DNA of 58,137 nucleotides from Thermoflexus sp. (GCF_034432235.1 NZ_DAOUCJ010000037.1:1-58137), one strand, 5' to 3'; shown: positions 48,822 through 58,067, numbered from the stretch's first letter. Notes: generated by a model not told the origin, from the sequence alone. Program-made: numbers and translations.

Positions 48822-49679
48822 ATGGAAAACGCGTTGCGGTTTGGGACCGTGGGCAGCCCTCTTTCGACCCCACCACGGCCGGGAGGCACCGTGGGGGGAA
48901 TTCAGCGCATCCACGAGCTGGGTCTGGAGGCTCTGGAGCTGGCCTGGGTGCGCAGCGTGCGGGTCTCGGAGGCAACCTGCCGTCAGATCCGGGAGACAGC
49001 GGAGGCCCTGGGGATCGCCCTCAGCGTCCACGCTCCGTATTTCATCAACCTCAATGCCCAGGACCGGGCCGGCTATCGAGCGAGTCGGGAGCGCCTGATG
49101 GCCACGGCCCGGGCAGGCTATCAGGCCGGCGCCCGGGACATCGTGTTCCATCCCGGCGCGTATCAGGGCGCACGGCCGGAGCGGGCCTATGAGACGGTGC
49201 GCCGGCGCCTGCAGGAGATCGTGGAGGAGCTCCGTGAAGAGGGAGTCGAGGTCATCCTGCGTCCTGAGACCATGGGGAAATCCGCCCTCTTCGGCACCTT
49301 GGATGAAGTGATCCAGCTCTCCCGGGATATCCCGGGGGTGCTCCCCTGCATCGATTTCGCTCACCTGCATGCGCGGGCGGGGGATGGATCCTTCAATTCC
49401 TATGAGGAATTTATGGATGCGCTGCGCCGGGTGGCAGCCGGATTGGGCCCACGGGGCCTCCAGGAGCTCCACATCCACGTCTCCGGCATCGCCTACACCC
49501 GGAAAGGGGAGCGTCACCACCTGAACCTTCAAGAGGCCGATCTCCGCTATGAGGAATTGTTGCAGGCGCTGATCGATACGGGTGCCCGGGGGCGGGTCCT
49601 CTGCGAGAGCCCGAACCTGGAGGAGGATGCATTGTTGTTGCAGGAGACATATCGGCGGCTTCTCGCCGGAAAGGGATAA
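48822..49679 (+). CDS. nfo: Endonuclease IV-like TIM-barrel protein
   Basis: A 285-residue protein of the AP endonuclease 2 superfamily. The metal-binding stations of endonuclease IV are recognisable: ALSVHAPYFINLN, IVFHPGAYQGA, VILRPETMGKSALFGTLDE, CIDFAHLHARAGDG, LHIHVSGIAYTRKGERHHL and a final CESP. These follow the zinc-ligand order of archaeal/Chloroflexota Nfo-like enzymes, which cut DNA at abasic sites. A sugar-isomerase activity cannot be excluded. It lies 76 bp after gpgS on the same strand. Confidence 0.82.
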   Translation: MENALRFGTVGSPLSTPPRPGGTVGGIQRIHELGLEALELAWVRSVRVSEATCRQIRETAEALGIALSVHAPYFINLNAQDRAGYRASRERLMATARAGYQAGARDIVFHPGAYQGARPERAYETVRRRLQEIVEELREEGVEVILRPETMGKSALFGTLDEVIQLSRDIPGVLPCIDFAHLHARAGDGSFNSYEEFMDALRRVAAGLGPRGLQELHIHVSGIAYTRKGERHHLNLQEADLRYEELLQALIDTGARGRVLCESPNLEEDALLLQETYRRLLAGKG

Positions 49680-49712
49680 AAAAATGAGGGGGGCGGCTTT
49701 ACCGCCCCCCTC
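49677..49712 (-). terminator. Strong terminator of the cytochrome bc operon (convergent with nfo)
   Basis: GAGGGGGGCGG (49686-49696) pairs with CCGCCCCCCTC (49702-49712) around a 5-nt loop. On the minus strand the hairpin is followed by ATTTTTTT. It therefore terminates the Rieske operon and probably blocks read-through from the plus strand too. It nearly abuts the nfo-like stop codon. Confidence 0.88.
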
Positions 49713-49744
49713 GCTCTGTAAAACGAGTGCCGGGCGACCCGCAG

Positions 49745-50629
49745 TTATTTGAGCGTCATCAGGAACGCGATCAGATCCGCCAGATCCTGAGCGGACATCT
49801 GATTGCCCAGGGTGGCCGGCATCTTGGAGACGCCGGGGGCGGCAGCGTATTTATCAGGCTCCACGATATAGGCGTTCGGCTGCTGGATGGACTCGCGGAT
49901 ATATTCCTCGGGCGTCTTCGCCTGGCCCCTGTAATCCGGCGCCCGGATCCGCTCCGCAGCCCAGGTGGCGATCCCAGCTAAGGAGGGGCCGACCAGGACC
50001 TCGCCCGGCTTCAGGCTGTGGCACGCCTTACAGGAAGCGGCTGCGCCGCTGGCCTGCTTGACCTCCTGATTCCACAGGGCCTCGCCCCGCTTGGGATCTC
50101 CTGGCGGCAGCGGTTTCGTGAGATCTGTCCCCACCGCTTCGAAGGCAGGTGTGGGAGTCGGCGCCGGCCCAGCCGTCTGCCAGTTCAGGATAAACTCCAC
50201 CAGGCTGTCGATCTGATCCGGCCGCAGGGGTCCGCCGAAATCCTGGGACCAGGTGGGCATCGGATCCGCGTAGACCTCATTCGCTCGATAGGTGCTGCGG
50301 ATCGGACGACCGGCCGCGATGGTTAGCTTGATGAAGTTACGCAGGGAGTTGGCATAGTTCTGGTTCTGTTTGAGCGCTTCATAGTGCTGGAACACGCCGG
50401 GGTTCAGATCGGGCCCTTTCCCCGGGACCCCCTCTCCATTTGGGCCGTGACAGGTGCTGCAATACTGCTCATAAAGCAGCGCCCCGTTTTCGATCGCCTT
50501 CGCCTTATGCATGGCCTCGAAACGGGCCATGCGCTGCTCCTCAGTGAGCCAGACCATGCCAATGGTGATCACCGTAGCCAGCGTCAGGATCGTCGCGCCG
50601 ATGATCCGCCGAGTCGCTAAATCGAACAT
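49745..50629 (-). CDS. Di-haem cytochrome c subunit of the bc complex
   Basis: A 294-residue membrane-anchored cytochrome. One N-terminal helix (about 9-28) precedes two class I cytochrome c domains with CSTCH (57-61) and CKACH (200-204). Candidate axial methionines lie in MPTW and SKMPATLGNQ. A Pro/Thr linker (AGPAPTPTP) separates the domains. Downstream of Rieske and cytochrome b, it should take electrons from the Rieske centre in place of a cytochrome c1. The haems require the ccm system encoded at 5674-17138. Confidence 0.9.
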   Translation of the reverse strand: MFDLATRRIIGATILTLATVITIGMVWLTEEQRMARFEAMHKAKAIENGALLYEQYCSTCHGPNGEGVPGKGPDLNPGVFQHYEALKQNQNYANSLRNFIKLTIAAGRPIRSTYRANEVYADPMPTWSQDFGGPLRPDQIDSLVEFILNWQTAGPAPTPTPAFEAVGTDLTKPLPPGDPKRGEALWNQEVKQASGAAASCKACHSLKPGEVLVGPSLAGIATWAAERIRAPDYRGQAKTPEEYIRESIQQPNAYIVEPDKYAAAPGVSKMPATLGNQMSAQDLADLIAFLMTLK

Positions 50630-50668
50630 CGATCCCCTCCGCTTAGGTCGGCTGTGCTCTACCCTGGC

Positions 50669-52360
50669 TCACTCCCCACCGTAGCCGCCATCCCGATGGA
50701 GATAGATCGCCCGCTTGGACTCTTCCATGACGGGTTTCCCCTCAGGATCCAGAACGGGCTGGCCGTTCTTCATCTGAGCCCAGCGGATCGCGATCTCGAA
50801 CCGCTTCAACCCGGGCTGGGCCTCACTGATGCGCACGACGGCATAGCCCTGAGGCAGGTGCGGATCGGTCTCGATGCGGTGTTTCAGCTCCTCCAGCACC
50901 CGGGACAGCTTGGGCGCATCTGCCGGCGGCTGGAGATTACGGGTGTCATAGGTTCCCGGAATCAACTGCTCATAGGGGATGGTGCGCACTCGACCCTCGC
51001 CGTAAAGCGGGTCCGGATTCAGAGGCATGAACTCCTGGAGCACCTCCACATCAGCCGAGGAGGTGACCGCGAAGGCCGGCGTGCCCATATAGGTGAGCAG
51101 CGTCCATGCGGCCACCCCGACCAGGCCCGCCACCAGGGCCTTGCGTCGATGGGAATAGCGCCGGCTGATGTTGAAGTCCAGATAGGGCATGATCAGCAGG
51201 AAAAGCAGGATCAGCCCGGGCAGGATCACGCCCATGAACGTCTTGCTGTTATAGATGGTGGAAGGTGGACTGGGCAGACCCAGGCGATCCAGCGCCAGCA
51301 GGAAGGGATCTTTCAGCAATCCCTGGAGCCAGAGGAAATACCAGGGCGCCGTGGTGTGCAGCGGCGTGTTCAGCGGATCGGCGTGCTGCTCCAGCGGCGC
51401 GTCATAGAAGAAGGCAGCTCCGATGACCAGGAAGGCGATAAGGGCGATCCCCCACAGCGCCTCCTGGATAGCGATGTCCGGGATGTAGGGCACCCGCTTC
51501 TCCGGCGGGACCTTACGGGCCGTGTCATCGCCCACCGCCTCCATCTCCGGCGGCAGCGAGAGGCCGTGACGCACCACCTTGTAGTAGTGCACAAAGAAGA
51601 CAAAGAACAGCAACAGGGGCAGGAAGATCACATGGAGCAGATAGAACCGCAACAGACCGGCTGCGCCGATGTCGGGTGCCCCGCGCAGGATCAGGTTGAC
51701 GATCCGCCCCAGCGCCGGCGGCGGCGTGGCTTCGGCCATGCTCGTCCCAATGGTCACCGCCCAGTAGGACAGCTGATCCCACGGCAGCAGGTATCCGCTG
51801 AATGAGAGGAAGAGGGTGAAAACCAGCAGGATCACCCCGGTAGCCCAGGTGAACTGACGGGGGCGCTTATAGGAGGCGGTGAAAAACGTGCGTAGCATGT
51901 GCAGCATCACCGCCACCACCATCGCCTCCGCCCCCAGCCGGTGAACATCCCGAACCAGCTGGCCGAAAGGGACATTGTTCAGAATCCGGAGCATGTTTTC
52001 ATAGGCCACCAGGGGCGAGGGCGTGTAGAAGATCATGAGGAAGATGCCGGTGATGGTCTCGATCAGGAAAAGGTAAAAACTCAGCAGCCCCAGCCGGAAG
52101 GTAGGGTAGAGCCGGGTCACCGCTTCGTGGTAGAAGGAAGGCTTGATATGGAGGATAAAGCCCTCCGTATGGGGCTTCACCCGCGGGTTAGGTCGGGGCG
52201 GGGGCTCGCCCCGGATGATGTTGCGCACCTCGGTGAGCGGGATGCCCGCGGTCACCCGGGTGACCAGCTCGTCCAGGTGCATAAAGATCACCCGGCGCCA
52301 TCCGTATTGCTGAACCTCTTTCTGCAGGGTGGGAATCGGTTCGGGCCACCGCAACGCCAT
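50669..52360 (-). CDS. Cytochrome b (b6 and subunit IV fused, with soluble C-terminal extension)
   Basis: A 563-residue quinol-oxidising subunit. The bis-histidine haem helices are visible in RDVHRLGAEAMVVAVMLHML and LRFYLLHVIFLPLLLFFVFF-VHYYKVVRHG. The quinol-site motif, usually PEWY, reads TAPWYFLWLQGLL. The b6 and subunit IV parts are joined. Helices end near residue 440 and a soluble tail of about 120 residues follows, ending near YLHRDGGYGGE. About 85 polar residues precede the first helix. Gene order Rieske, b, c indicates one complex using menaquinol. Identity secure; the function of the extensions is unknown. Confidence 0.93.
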   Translation of the reverse strand: MALRWPEPIPTLQKEVQQYGWRRVIFMHLDELVTRVTAGIPLTEVRNIIRGEPPPRPNPRVKPHTEGFILHIKPSFYHEAVTRLYPTFRLGLLSFYLFLIETITGIFLMIFYTPSPLVAYENMLRILNNVPFGQLVRDVHRLGAEAMVVAVMLHMLRTFFTASYKRPRQFTWATGVILLVFTLFLSFSGYLLPWDQLSYWAVTIGTSMAEATPPPALGRIVNLILRGAPDIGAAGLLRFYLLHVIFLPLLLFFVFFVHYYKVVRHGLSLPPEMEAVGDDTARKVPPEKRVPYIPDIAIQEALWGIALIAFLVIGAAFFYDAPLEQHADPLNTPLHTTAPWYFLWLQGLLKDPFLLALDRLGLPSPPSTIYNSKTFMGVILPGLILLFLLIMPYLDFNISRRYSHRRKALVAGLVGVAAWTLLTYMGTPAFAVTSSADVEVLQEFMPLNPDPLYGEGRVRTIPYEQLIPGTYDTRNLQPPADAPKLSRVLEELKHRIETDPHLPQGYAVVRISEAQPGLKRFEIAIRWAQMKNGQPVLDPEGKPVMEESKRAIYLHRDGGYGGE

Positions 52361-52430
52361 CGGATCTCCTCCTCGCCGCTCCGGAAGGTCGCCTCAAGGG
52401 CAAAGAAAACCATCGGGGCCAGAAAGGGCC

Positions 52431-53000
52431 TTAAGCCCGCTTCTTCTCCGCCGGCTTGCCCAGGATCTTCCGCCCAGTATCCACCTCGATGATCAGATTC
52501 GGATCGGGAACCGGCAACGGGTTCCCCTCCGGATCCGTTTGGGCCACAACGCGCCCGCTGGCATCCTTCAGGTAAATCACAAAGCGATCCAGGTTCCGTG
52601 GGGCCGGCCCCTCAATGTAGGTCCCGTCCAGCTGGAACTTGGAGCCGTGGCACGGGCACTCGAAGCGGAAGTTGCTGGGGACCCACTTGTAGAGGCAACC
52701 CAGATGGGTGCACACTTTATAGATGGCCAGGATCCCTTTCTCCGTATGGACCAGCCAGATCTTGGCCTCCGGGAATTCCTCCGGGCCCTCGCCGACCTTG
52801 GGCAGCACATCCCCGGCCCGCCCGAAGGGAAAGATCCCGCCGAACTCCCCCACTTTGAAGCGGGGAAGGGCGAAGAGCACGCTTAAACCGCCCAGCTCCG
52901 CCATGAAGAGGGCCATGGAGGCCGCCCAGACATAGGTGAGAAACTCCCGCCGGGTGATGCCCGGCGCCGCCGCTGTCGGAATCGCCTGTGCCTCCGCCAT
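52431..53000 (-). CDS. Rieske [2Fe-2S] protein
   Basis: A 189-residue membrane-anchored Rieske protein. The cluster ligands are in CTHLGC (Cys97, His99) and CPCHGS (Cys115, His118), with Cys102 and Cys117 forming the conserved disulfide. A twin-arginine-like ITRREFLTYVW precedes the single N-terminal helix, so folded export by Tat is likely. Start 53000 is preferred because GGAGGGAGAG directly precedes it; ATG 53030 has no ribosome binding site. First gene of the bc operon, under a strong promoter at 53220-53249. Confidence 0.94.
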   Translation of the reverse strand: MAEAQAIPTAAAPGITRREFLTYVWAASMALFMAELGGLSVLFALPRFKVGEFGGIFPFGRAGDVLPKVGEGPEEFPEAKIWLVHTEKGILAIYKVCTHLGCLYKWVPSNFRFECPCHGSKFQLDGTYIEGPAPRNLDRFVIYLKDASGRVVAQTDPEGNPLPVPDPNLIIEVDTGRKILGKPAEKKRA

Positions 53001-53219
53001 CTCTCCCTCCCATTGATCTTTCCAGCTCATCGATCGGGATCGCCCCGGAGCTCGACCATCCGAGATGGCGCCCTCCTCGGACCACCGCCAAATTCAGCAG
53101 GGCCCTCCTGTTTGCCGCATGCGGAGCCAGCGACGACCGCATCGGCAAATTGAGGGTGAACAGGTTAGCACCAATCGCCCCATTCCCCCGCAGAATGCTC
53201 CTCCAACCGACTCGCGTTA

Positions 53220-53249
53220 ACTATAACATAAGGCCAGCAAGGGCGTCAA
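53220..53249 (-). promoter_or_regulatory. Predicted strong promoter of the Rieske-cytochrome b-c operon
   Basis: On the minus strand TTGACG (53249-53244) and TATAGT (53225-53220) are spaced by 18 bp, with TG one base before the -10 (extended -10). Start would be near 53212, leaving a leader of about 210 nt in which no gene or known riboswitch is recognised. The rest of the gap to truD (to 53391) shows only a small AATTGAGCTCCAATT dyad near 53272. Confidence 0.65.
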
Positions 53250-53391
53250 TCACTCCCGATGAAAATCTGAAATTGAGCTCCAATTAGGACGGGGGAGGGG
53301 TCACGCTGGCGTGGTCTGGCCTCCCTCGGATCCTATCCAGAGGACCCCATGGCCCAACGGGGCGCGGAGGAGGGCCCGCATGGGGTTCCCT

Positions 53392-54633
53392 TTATGAACC
53401 CGAGGGGCGAAGGATGCGGTCTTCGGCGCTCTGGGCCCATGCTGCCAGCGCTTTCAACAGCAGCGTTCCGTAACTTCCAGGGGGCAACTCAAAAACCAGG
53501 GTGGCTTCGCGTCTGTCCGGTTGGAGATCCTGAAGATAGAGAACCCGCGGCCGGCACCAGGCAGGCCGTCGGGTCGGCGGGGGCGCGTCCTCCAGCAGCG
53601 CCCCCTTCCGGAAATGGGAGAGGGTTAGCCCTTCCTCCGCCAGGGCCGCGGCCATCGCCTCGGACCATGGGGATTCATACCGGGCCCGCCGATGGGGCAA
53701 TTCCAAGATCATCTCCATATCCTGGGGTGGTTCCAGGGGCGCCGGGAATCGCTCTCCCCGGATCTCCACCTCCAAGTGGGGAAGCGATATCCACGCCCAT
53801 CGGAGGGCCCGGTTCCAGATCCAGGCCCGATAGGCGTCCACCCATAAGGCCCGGAGGCGCGCGGGGATGCGTCGCACCGCTCTCCGCCAGTCCGTCGGAT
53901 GATCCTTGAGAAAGGTGAGCACGCTTCGATAATTGGATGGGCGGGGCGCTCGTTCCTGCATCGCCGCCCAGTTCCCCCACCAGGCCCGGGCTTCGGCTTT
54001 GAAAGCCCGCACCCCTGGCGGATCGCCCGCCATCGGCACGGTCAGATAGATCCAGAGGACCTCCTCCGCCTGGCCCAGGAGGAGCGGCCGGCCGATAAAG
54101 CCCGCCTCTGGGCTCCATGATCCGAAGCGTTGATCATCGAAATAATTGGGAAAACCACGGATCGCCAGGGCGGCCACCGCCGCCGGCAGCCGCTCGATCT
54201 CGAGATCGTCCAGCTCCCGGAGCCGCACCACAAACCGGTTCCCCCGCAGATCCCAGGGACGCAATGGGCGATCCGCCTCACCAATACGGACGGCTTCGAA
54301 GCCATGGCCCTGAATCCGGTCCGGCCCCCGGCCCCGCACGGCGGCCATCTGAACCGCGACGGCCTCTCGATCCTTCAAAGCCGGAAAGATCACCGCCCGC
54401 TGGGGGACGCCCAACCGCGCGGCCAGCTCCGCCTGGACCTCCAGCGTGGTGCGCCCCTGCTTGCGCACCCGATACAGGACATATGGACCCCCAGGCCGAA
54501 GGGGGAGATCCACAAGCTCTTCAACCTGAAAATCTTCGGGGCGGACTTTCCAGCGCACGCCTGTTTCCGCAGACGAAGGGCTTGCGCCACCGGGAGGCCC
54601 AAACCGCTCCTTCCTCCCCACCCTTTGGGTCAC
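53392..54633 (-). CDS. truD: tRNA pseudouridine(13) synthase TruD
   Basis: A 413-residue pseudouridine synthase acting on U13 of tRNAs. Landmarks: VRPEDFQVEELVDLPLRPGG, the catalytic Asp in FPALKDREAVAVQMAAVRGR, and NYFDDQRFGS. The insertion (TRUD) domain follows, and the barrel closes with ATLVFELPPGSYGTLLLKAL. Length is near the family average. It stands alone between the bc operon promoter and the aminotransferase gene. Start at 54633 is plausible but the first 20 residues are poorly conserved, so a shorter N-terminus is possible. Confidence 0.92.
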   Translation of the reverse strand: MTQRVGRKERFGPPGGASPSSAETGVRWKVRPEDFQVEELVDLPLRPGGPYVLYRVRKQGRTTLEVQAELAARLGVPQRAVIFPALKDREAVAVQMAAVRGRGPDRIQGHGFEAVRIGEADRPLRPWDLRGNRFVVRLRELDDLEIERLPAAVAALAIRGFPNYFDDQRFGSWSPEAGFIGRPLLLGQAEEVLWIYLTVPMAGDPPGVRAFKAEARAWWGNWAAMQERAPRPSNYRSVLTFLKDHPTDWRRAVRRIPARLRALWVDAYRAWIWNRALRWAWISLPHLEVEIRGERFPAPLEPPQDMEMILELPHRRARYESPWSEAMAAALAEEGLTLSHFRKGALLEDAPPPTRRPAWCRPRVLYLQDLQPDRREATLVFELPPGSYGTLLLKALAAWAQSAEDRILRPSGS

Positions 54634-54738
54634 AGGGGGAGAGCCCCCCTCGGCATTCGGGAAGCAGCCAGCGGCCCGCTACCGGGTGAGGCAATGCCCC
54701 AACGGAATCAGGCCGCGACCCGATGGAGCAGCCCCGCT

Positions 54739-56088
54739 TTATTTTCCGACCGAGGTCACCTCCACCGGCCCGATGCGCTTGCCTTTGAGAACCGCACGCA
54801 CGGCGTCGGCGAAGCGGTTCAGCGTCTCGTCTACCACTTCCGGGGTATGTGCGGCGCATGTGAACCACGGCTCCCGGGGATCCACCTCAAACATCACGCC
54901 GCGCTCATAGCATGCCAGGCCGATCTCGGAATACAGCTCGATATCGCTGCGCATGGTATCCCGGTGATCCCGCGGCGCCCCTTCGAAATTCAACAGGAAG
55001 CTGAACATGTTCGGATGGCCGGAGACCACATGGGGGATGCCCGCTTCGGCGAGGATGTCGCTGATCCCTTTCATCAGCCGCTTGCCCGCCTGGGCGGCCC
55101 GCTCCAGCGCATCCGTCGTCTCCAAGATCTCCAGGGTCGCATCTGCGGCGGCGGTGCCCACGACATTCCCGTTATATGTGCCGGCGTGGGCGACCGCACC
55201 CGGCTCGATGGTCATCATGATCTCCCGCCGGCCGCCGATGGCGGCGATGGGGAAGCCGTTCCCCATCGCCTTGGCGTAAGTGACCAGGTCCGCCCGCACG
55301 CCAAAGAACTCCTGCGCCCCGCCCCGGGCGATGCGGAAACCGGTCTTGACCTCATCGAAGATCAGGACGATACCGTATTCATCGCAGAGGCGCCGCAGGA
55401 AGGGGAGAAACTCCGGGTGGGGCATGATCGCCGCGCTGTTGCCCAGCATGGGCTCCACGATGATCGCGGCGATATCTCCCCACTTCGCCCTCACCGTCCG
55501 CTCGACGGCCTCGAAATCGTTGAAGGGGAGCGTGATGACCAGATCGGCGATCGCCCGCGGGATCCCGGAGCTGGCCACTACGGGAATGGGGTGACGACGG
55601 CTGCCCATCGCCTGCCGGAGGGCCATGGCGGTGGAGAAGAGCAGGTAATCGTGGTGGCCGTGATACTGACCCTCGAACTTGATGACCTTTTCCCGACCCG
55701 TGTAAGCCCGGGCGATCCGCAGGGCGTGCATGGTGGCTTCCGTCCCGGAATTCGAGAAGCGCACCATATCCACACCGGTCATGCGGATGATCCGCTCCGC
55801 CGCGCGGATCTCCCATTCGGTGGTGGCTGCGAAGATCACGCCGTCGCGGATCGCTTCGCTCACCCGCTCCACCACCCCAGGGTGGCCATGGCCCAGGATC
55901 ACCGGGCCGTAGCCTAGGCGATAATCAATATAGCGGTTGCCGTCCAGGTCATAGATGTAGGGGCCTTCGCCGCGGCTGACGACGATGGTCTGATCATCGC
56001 CCCAGTAGCGGAAATTCGAGGTGACCCCCCATGGCATCACCTCTTTGGCGCGACGGAAACGCTCTCGGGTTTTCGGCCAGTGGCGCAT
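54739..56088 (-). CDS. Class III aminotransferase, glutamate-1-semialdehyde aminomutase-like
   Basis: A 449-residue PLP enzyme. SRGEGPYIYDLDGNRYIDYR, MVRFSNSGTEATMHALRIAR (phosphate-binding), FEGQYHGHHDYL, IVLIFDEVKTGFR and the PLP-Lys motif LVTYAKAMGNGFPIAAIGGR are those of the HemL branch. The adjacent saccharopine dehydrogenase-like gene and the absence of other haem genes argue that it may not be HemL proper but an amino-acid-specific aminotransferase. Start 56088 has GGGGGAGG upstream; 56103 and 56142 lack one. It lies 28 bp downstream of the dehydrogenase gene. Confidence 0.87.
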   Translation of the reverse strand: MRHWPKTRERFRRAKEVMPWGVTSNFRYWGDDQTIVVSRGEGPYIYDLDGNRYIDYRLGYGPVILGHGHPGVVERVSEAIRDGVIFAATTEWEIRAAERIIRMTGVDMVRFSNSGTEATMHALRIARAYTGREKVIKFEGQYHGHHDYLLFSTAMALRQAMGSRRHPIPVVASSGIPRAIADLVITLPFNDFEAVERTVRAKWGDIAAIIVEPMLGNSAAIMPHPEFLPFLRRLCDEYGIVLIFDEVKTGFRIARGGAQEFFGVRADLVTYAKAMGNGFPIAAIGGRREIMMTIEPGAVAHAGTYNGNVVGTAAADATLEILETTDALERAAQAGKRLMKGISDILAEAGIPHVVSGHPNMFSFLLNFEGAPRDHRDTMRSDIELYSEIGLACYERGVMFEVDPREPWFTCAAHTPEVVDETLNRFADAVRAVLKGKRIGPVEVTSVGK

Positions 56089-56116
56089 GGCAGCCTCCCC
56101 CATACAGGTTTGCGGG

Positions 56117-57262
56117 TCATTCCCTTTCCTCAATGATCTCAATGCCCCTTCGCGCCAGCTCCTCGAAGAATCGCTCGGGCGGGATCGCCCGTTCCGGCGG
56201 CACCACGCCCCGGGCGGTGATCTCGCCGCGGGCGATCATCTGGGCCGCAATGCTCAGGGGCACACCGATGTTCCGGTAATAAGCGGCCTCCCCACCCCAC
56301 ACGTCCTGGGGGGGATGGCGGTTGTGCAACCTCACGGTGCGCGGACGTCCGTCCTTTCGGCCATGGACTTCCACCACGAGCCCATAGGCCCAGATCGGAT
56401 TCGACCGGGAGGCGGGGAGGGCCAGCAGAAGGCGGGCGATCAGTTCAATGGCGGGATATGTGCGGTCCTCCATCGGAACCGGGGTGGAAGAGAGGGCTCC
56501 CATTTCATACAGGGTGCGCATCGCGCGCATCACATGGGGCGGGAAGCATCCCCGAACCGCCGCCCGGCGGAGGCCCGGAAAAGAGCGGGGTAAGGTTCGG
56601 GCCTCATCGTGGGGCACATAATACACCGTTTGCTCCCCGATCTGTTCGTGGAAGCGAACCCGCTTCTCTCCAGAGAACGGCGGAGCCGGCCGCCAGGCCC
56701 CATCTTCCCAGTAAACCATCGCGCGTTCCGGCTCCTCCGGGTTGAACTCCCACAGGGTGGTGCGCAGCAGACCCGGGGAAGGGGCCAGGCACCGGAACGC
56801 GGCGAAAGCGATCTCGATCGCCTCGACCTGGTCCAGATGGCGCGCCCCATGGGCGGCCATCACGTTCGTGGTCCCCGGTGTCGCGCCCACACCGGGGATG
56901 AACACCATATCCCTGGATCGGGCCTGCTCATCCAGCTCGAATTGCGCCTCATCGAAGGCGAGATCCACTCCACTGACCCCGGCTTCCACGCATGCGCGCG
57001 TCACCAGGACGTCGTAAGCGAAGGGGAGGCCGTTCATGACCACATCGAAACCGCGGATCTGGCGGACAAGGGCTTCTTCATCCCGGACGTCCAGGGGGAT
57101 CACCCGGAGGCGCGGGTCTCCGATCTCGCGGGCGAGGCGCTCCGCCTTCTCGGGGTCGATATCCGCGATCACGATCTCACGGAAGAGGCTGCCGAATTGA
57201 CACAGATCCCGGGTGGCCTCCCGGGCCACCGCCCCCGCTCCACCCAGGGCCAGTATCCGCAT
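56117..57262 (-). CDS. Saccharopine dehydrogenase-like oxidoreductase
   Basis: A 381-residue NAD(P)-dependent enzyme. The Rossmann start RILALGGAGAVAREATRDLC, DVVMNGLPFAYDVLVTRACV and GVDLAFDEAQFELDEQARSR, followed by FIPGVGATPGTTNVMAAHGA, are typical of the saccharopine dehydrogenase/LYS9-like family. It probably works on an amino acid-derived imine or semialdehyde. The class III aminotransferase follows 28 bp later, so the pair may form a short pathway for a lysine-like or related amino acid. Start 57262 has AGGAGG five bases before it. Confidence 0.85.
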   Translation of the reverse strand: MRILALGGAGAVAREATRDLCQFGSLFREIVIADIDPEKAERLAREIGDPRLRVIPLDVRDEEALVRQIRGFDVVMNGLPFAYDVLVTRACVEAGVSGVDLAFDEAQFELDEQARSRDMVFIPGVGATPGTTNVMAAHGARHLDQVEAIEIAFAAFRCLAPSPGLLRTTLWEFNPEEPERAMVYWEDGAWRPAPPFSGEKRVRFHEQIGEQTVYYVPHDEARTLPRSFPGLRRAAVRGCFPPHVMRAMRTLYEMGALSSTPVPMEDRTYPAIELIARLLLALPASRSNPIWAYGLVVEVHGRKDGRPRTVRLHNRHPPQDVWGGEAAYYRNIGVPLSIAAQMIARGEITARGVVPPERAIPPERFFEELARRGIEIIEERE

Positions 57263-57454
57263 AGCGTCCTCCTGAAGGGGAAGAATGGAACCGGTGTTCG
57301 CACGGCCGGATCGACTGCCGGGAAGGTCCCTCTGGAAGGATGCCAGGTGCCCACCGCATGCCGCTCCGCCTGGCAGATCGGAGGAGCCGTCCGCCATGGA
57401 GGCCCGGCAACGGAGGAAAACAGCAATCAGCCCTCCGCCATTGCCCAGATAGTC

Positions 57455-57491
57455 CAAAATTAAGCTCCCCCTTCCCTAAGAGGGAAGGGGG
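57455..57491 (-). terminator. Terminator of scpB
   Basis: CCCCCTTCCC (57467-57476) pairs perfectly with GGGAAGGGGG (57482-57491). On the minus strand the hairpin is followed by AGCTTAATTTT. It touches the scpB stop codon. Similar C/T-rich hairpins are common as repeats in Chloroflexota, so it may also belong to such a family. The rest of the 229-bp gap is empty. Confidence 0.65.
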
Positions 57492-58067
57492 TCAGGGGGT
57501 TAGATCCGAGAACCCCTCCGCGGCTCCGTCCAGCGGTGGCAGGTCAGCCAGGGAGCGCAATCCGAAATGCTGCAGGAAGAGCATCGTGGTCCCATATCGG
57601 ATCGGGCGGCCGGGCCCCTCCGCCCGGCCCACCTCCTCAATCAGGCCCCTCGCCAGCAAGGTCCGCAGCACCCCCTCACAGTTCACGCCCCGGATCGCTT
57701 CGATCTCCGCCCGGGTGATGGGTTGCCGGTAAGCGATGATGGCCAGCGTCTCCAGGGCCGCGGTGGAGAGGCGGGTGCCTCCGTTGAGGCCCAGGAAGCG
57801 CCGCACATCCTCGGCCGCCTCCGGGGCCGCCACCAGCTGCACTCGATCCCGATGGCGCTGGAGCCGGAGCCCTCGCTCCCTCAGGCGCTCCTGGAGGAGG
57901 TTCAACGCCTCCTCAATGGCCTCTGGAGGCACCTCCAGGGCGCGGGCGAGCTGGGCGATGGTGGGCGGCTCCTCTGCCACAAAGAGCAACGCCTCCACCC
58001 GCGCATCCAGCGGGAGATGACCGTTTGGCAGAAGAGATGTCAGGAACCGCGCCTTGATTTCGGACAT
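57492..58067 (-). CDS. scpB: Segregation and condensation protein B
   Basis: A 191-residue winged-helix protein that joins ScpA and SMC in the condensin complex for chromosome segregation. Landmarks: LPLDARVEALLFVAEEPPTI, VQLVAAPEAAEDVRRFLG and LSTAALETLAIIAYRQPITR-AEIEAIRGVNCEGVLRTLLA, ending GRPIRYGTTMLFLQHFGL. The start at 58067 has AAGG upstream. scpA usually precedes scpB; the 70 bp to the right window edge show no clear scpA tail, but are too short to judge. Confidence 0.94.
   Translation of the reverse strand: MSEIKARFLTSLLPNGHLPLDARVEALLFVAEEPPTIAQLARALEVPPEAIEEALNLLQERLRERGLRLQRHRDRVQLVAAPEAAEDVRRFLGLNGGTRLSTAALETLAIIAYRQPITRAEIEAIRGVNCEGVLRTLLARGLIEEVGRAEGPGRPIRYGTTMLFLQHFGLRSLADLPPLDGAAEGFSDLTP

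Noticed and set aside
53001..53212. Riboswitch or small RNA in the Rieske operon leader
   Set aside because: The leader is long, but I could not identify a known conserved core or a convincing terminator/antiterminator pair.
54130..55917. A 595-codon plus-strand frame opposite truD and the aminotransferase
   Set aside because: Two well-conserved genes lie on the other strand, and the product shows no family features.
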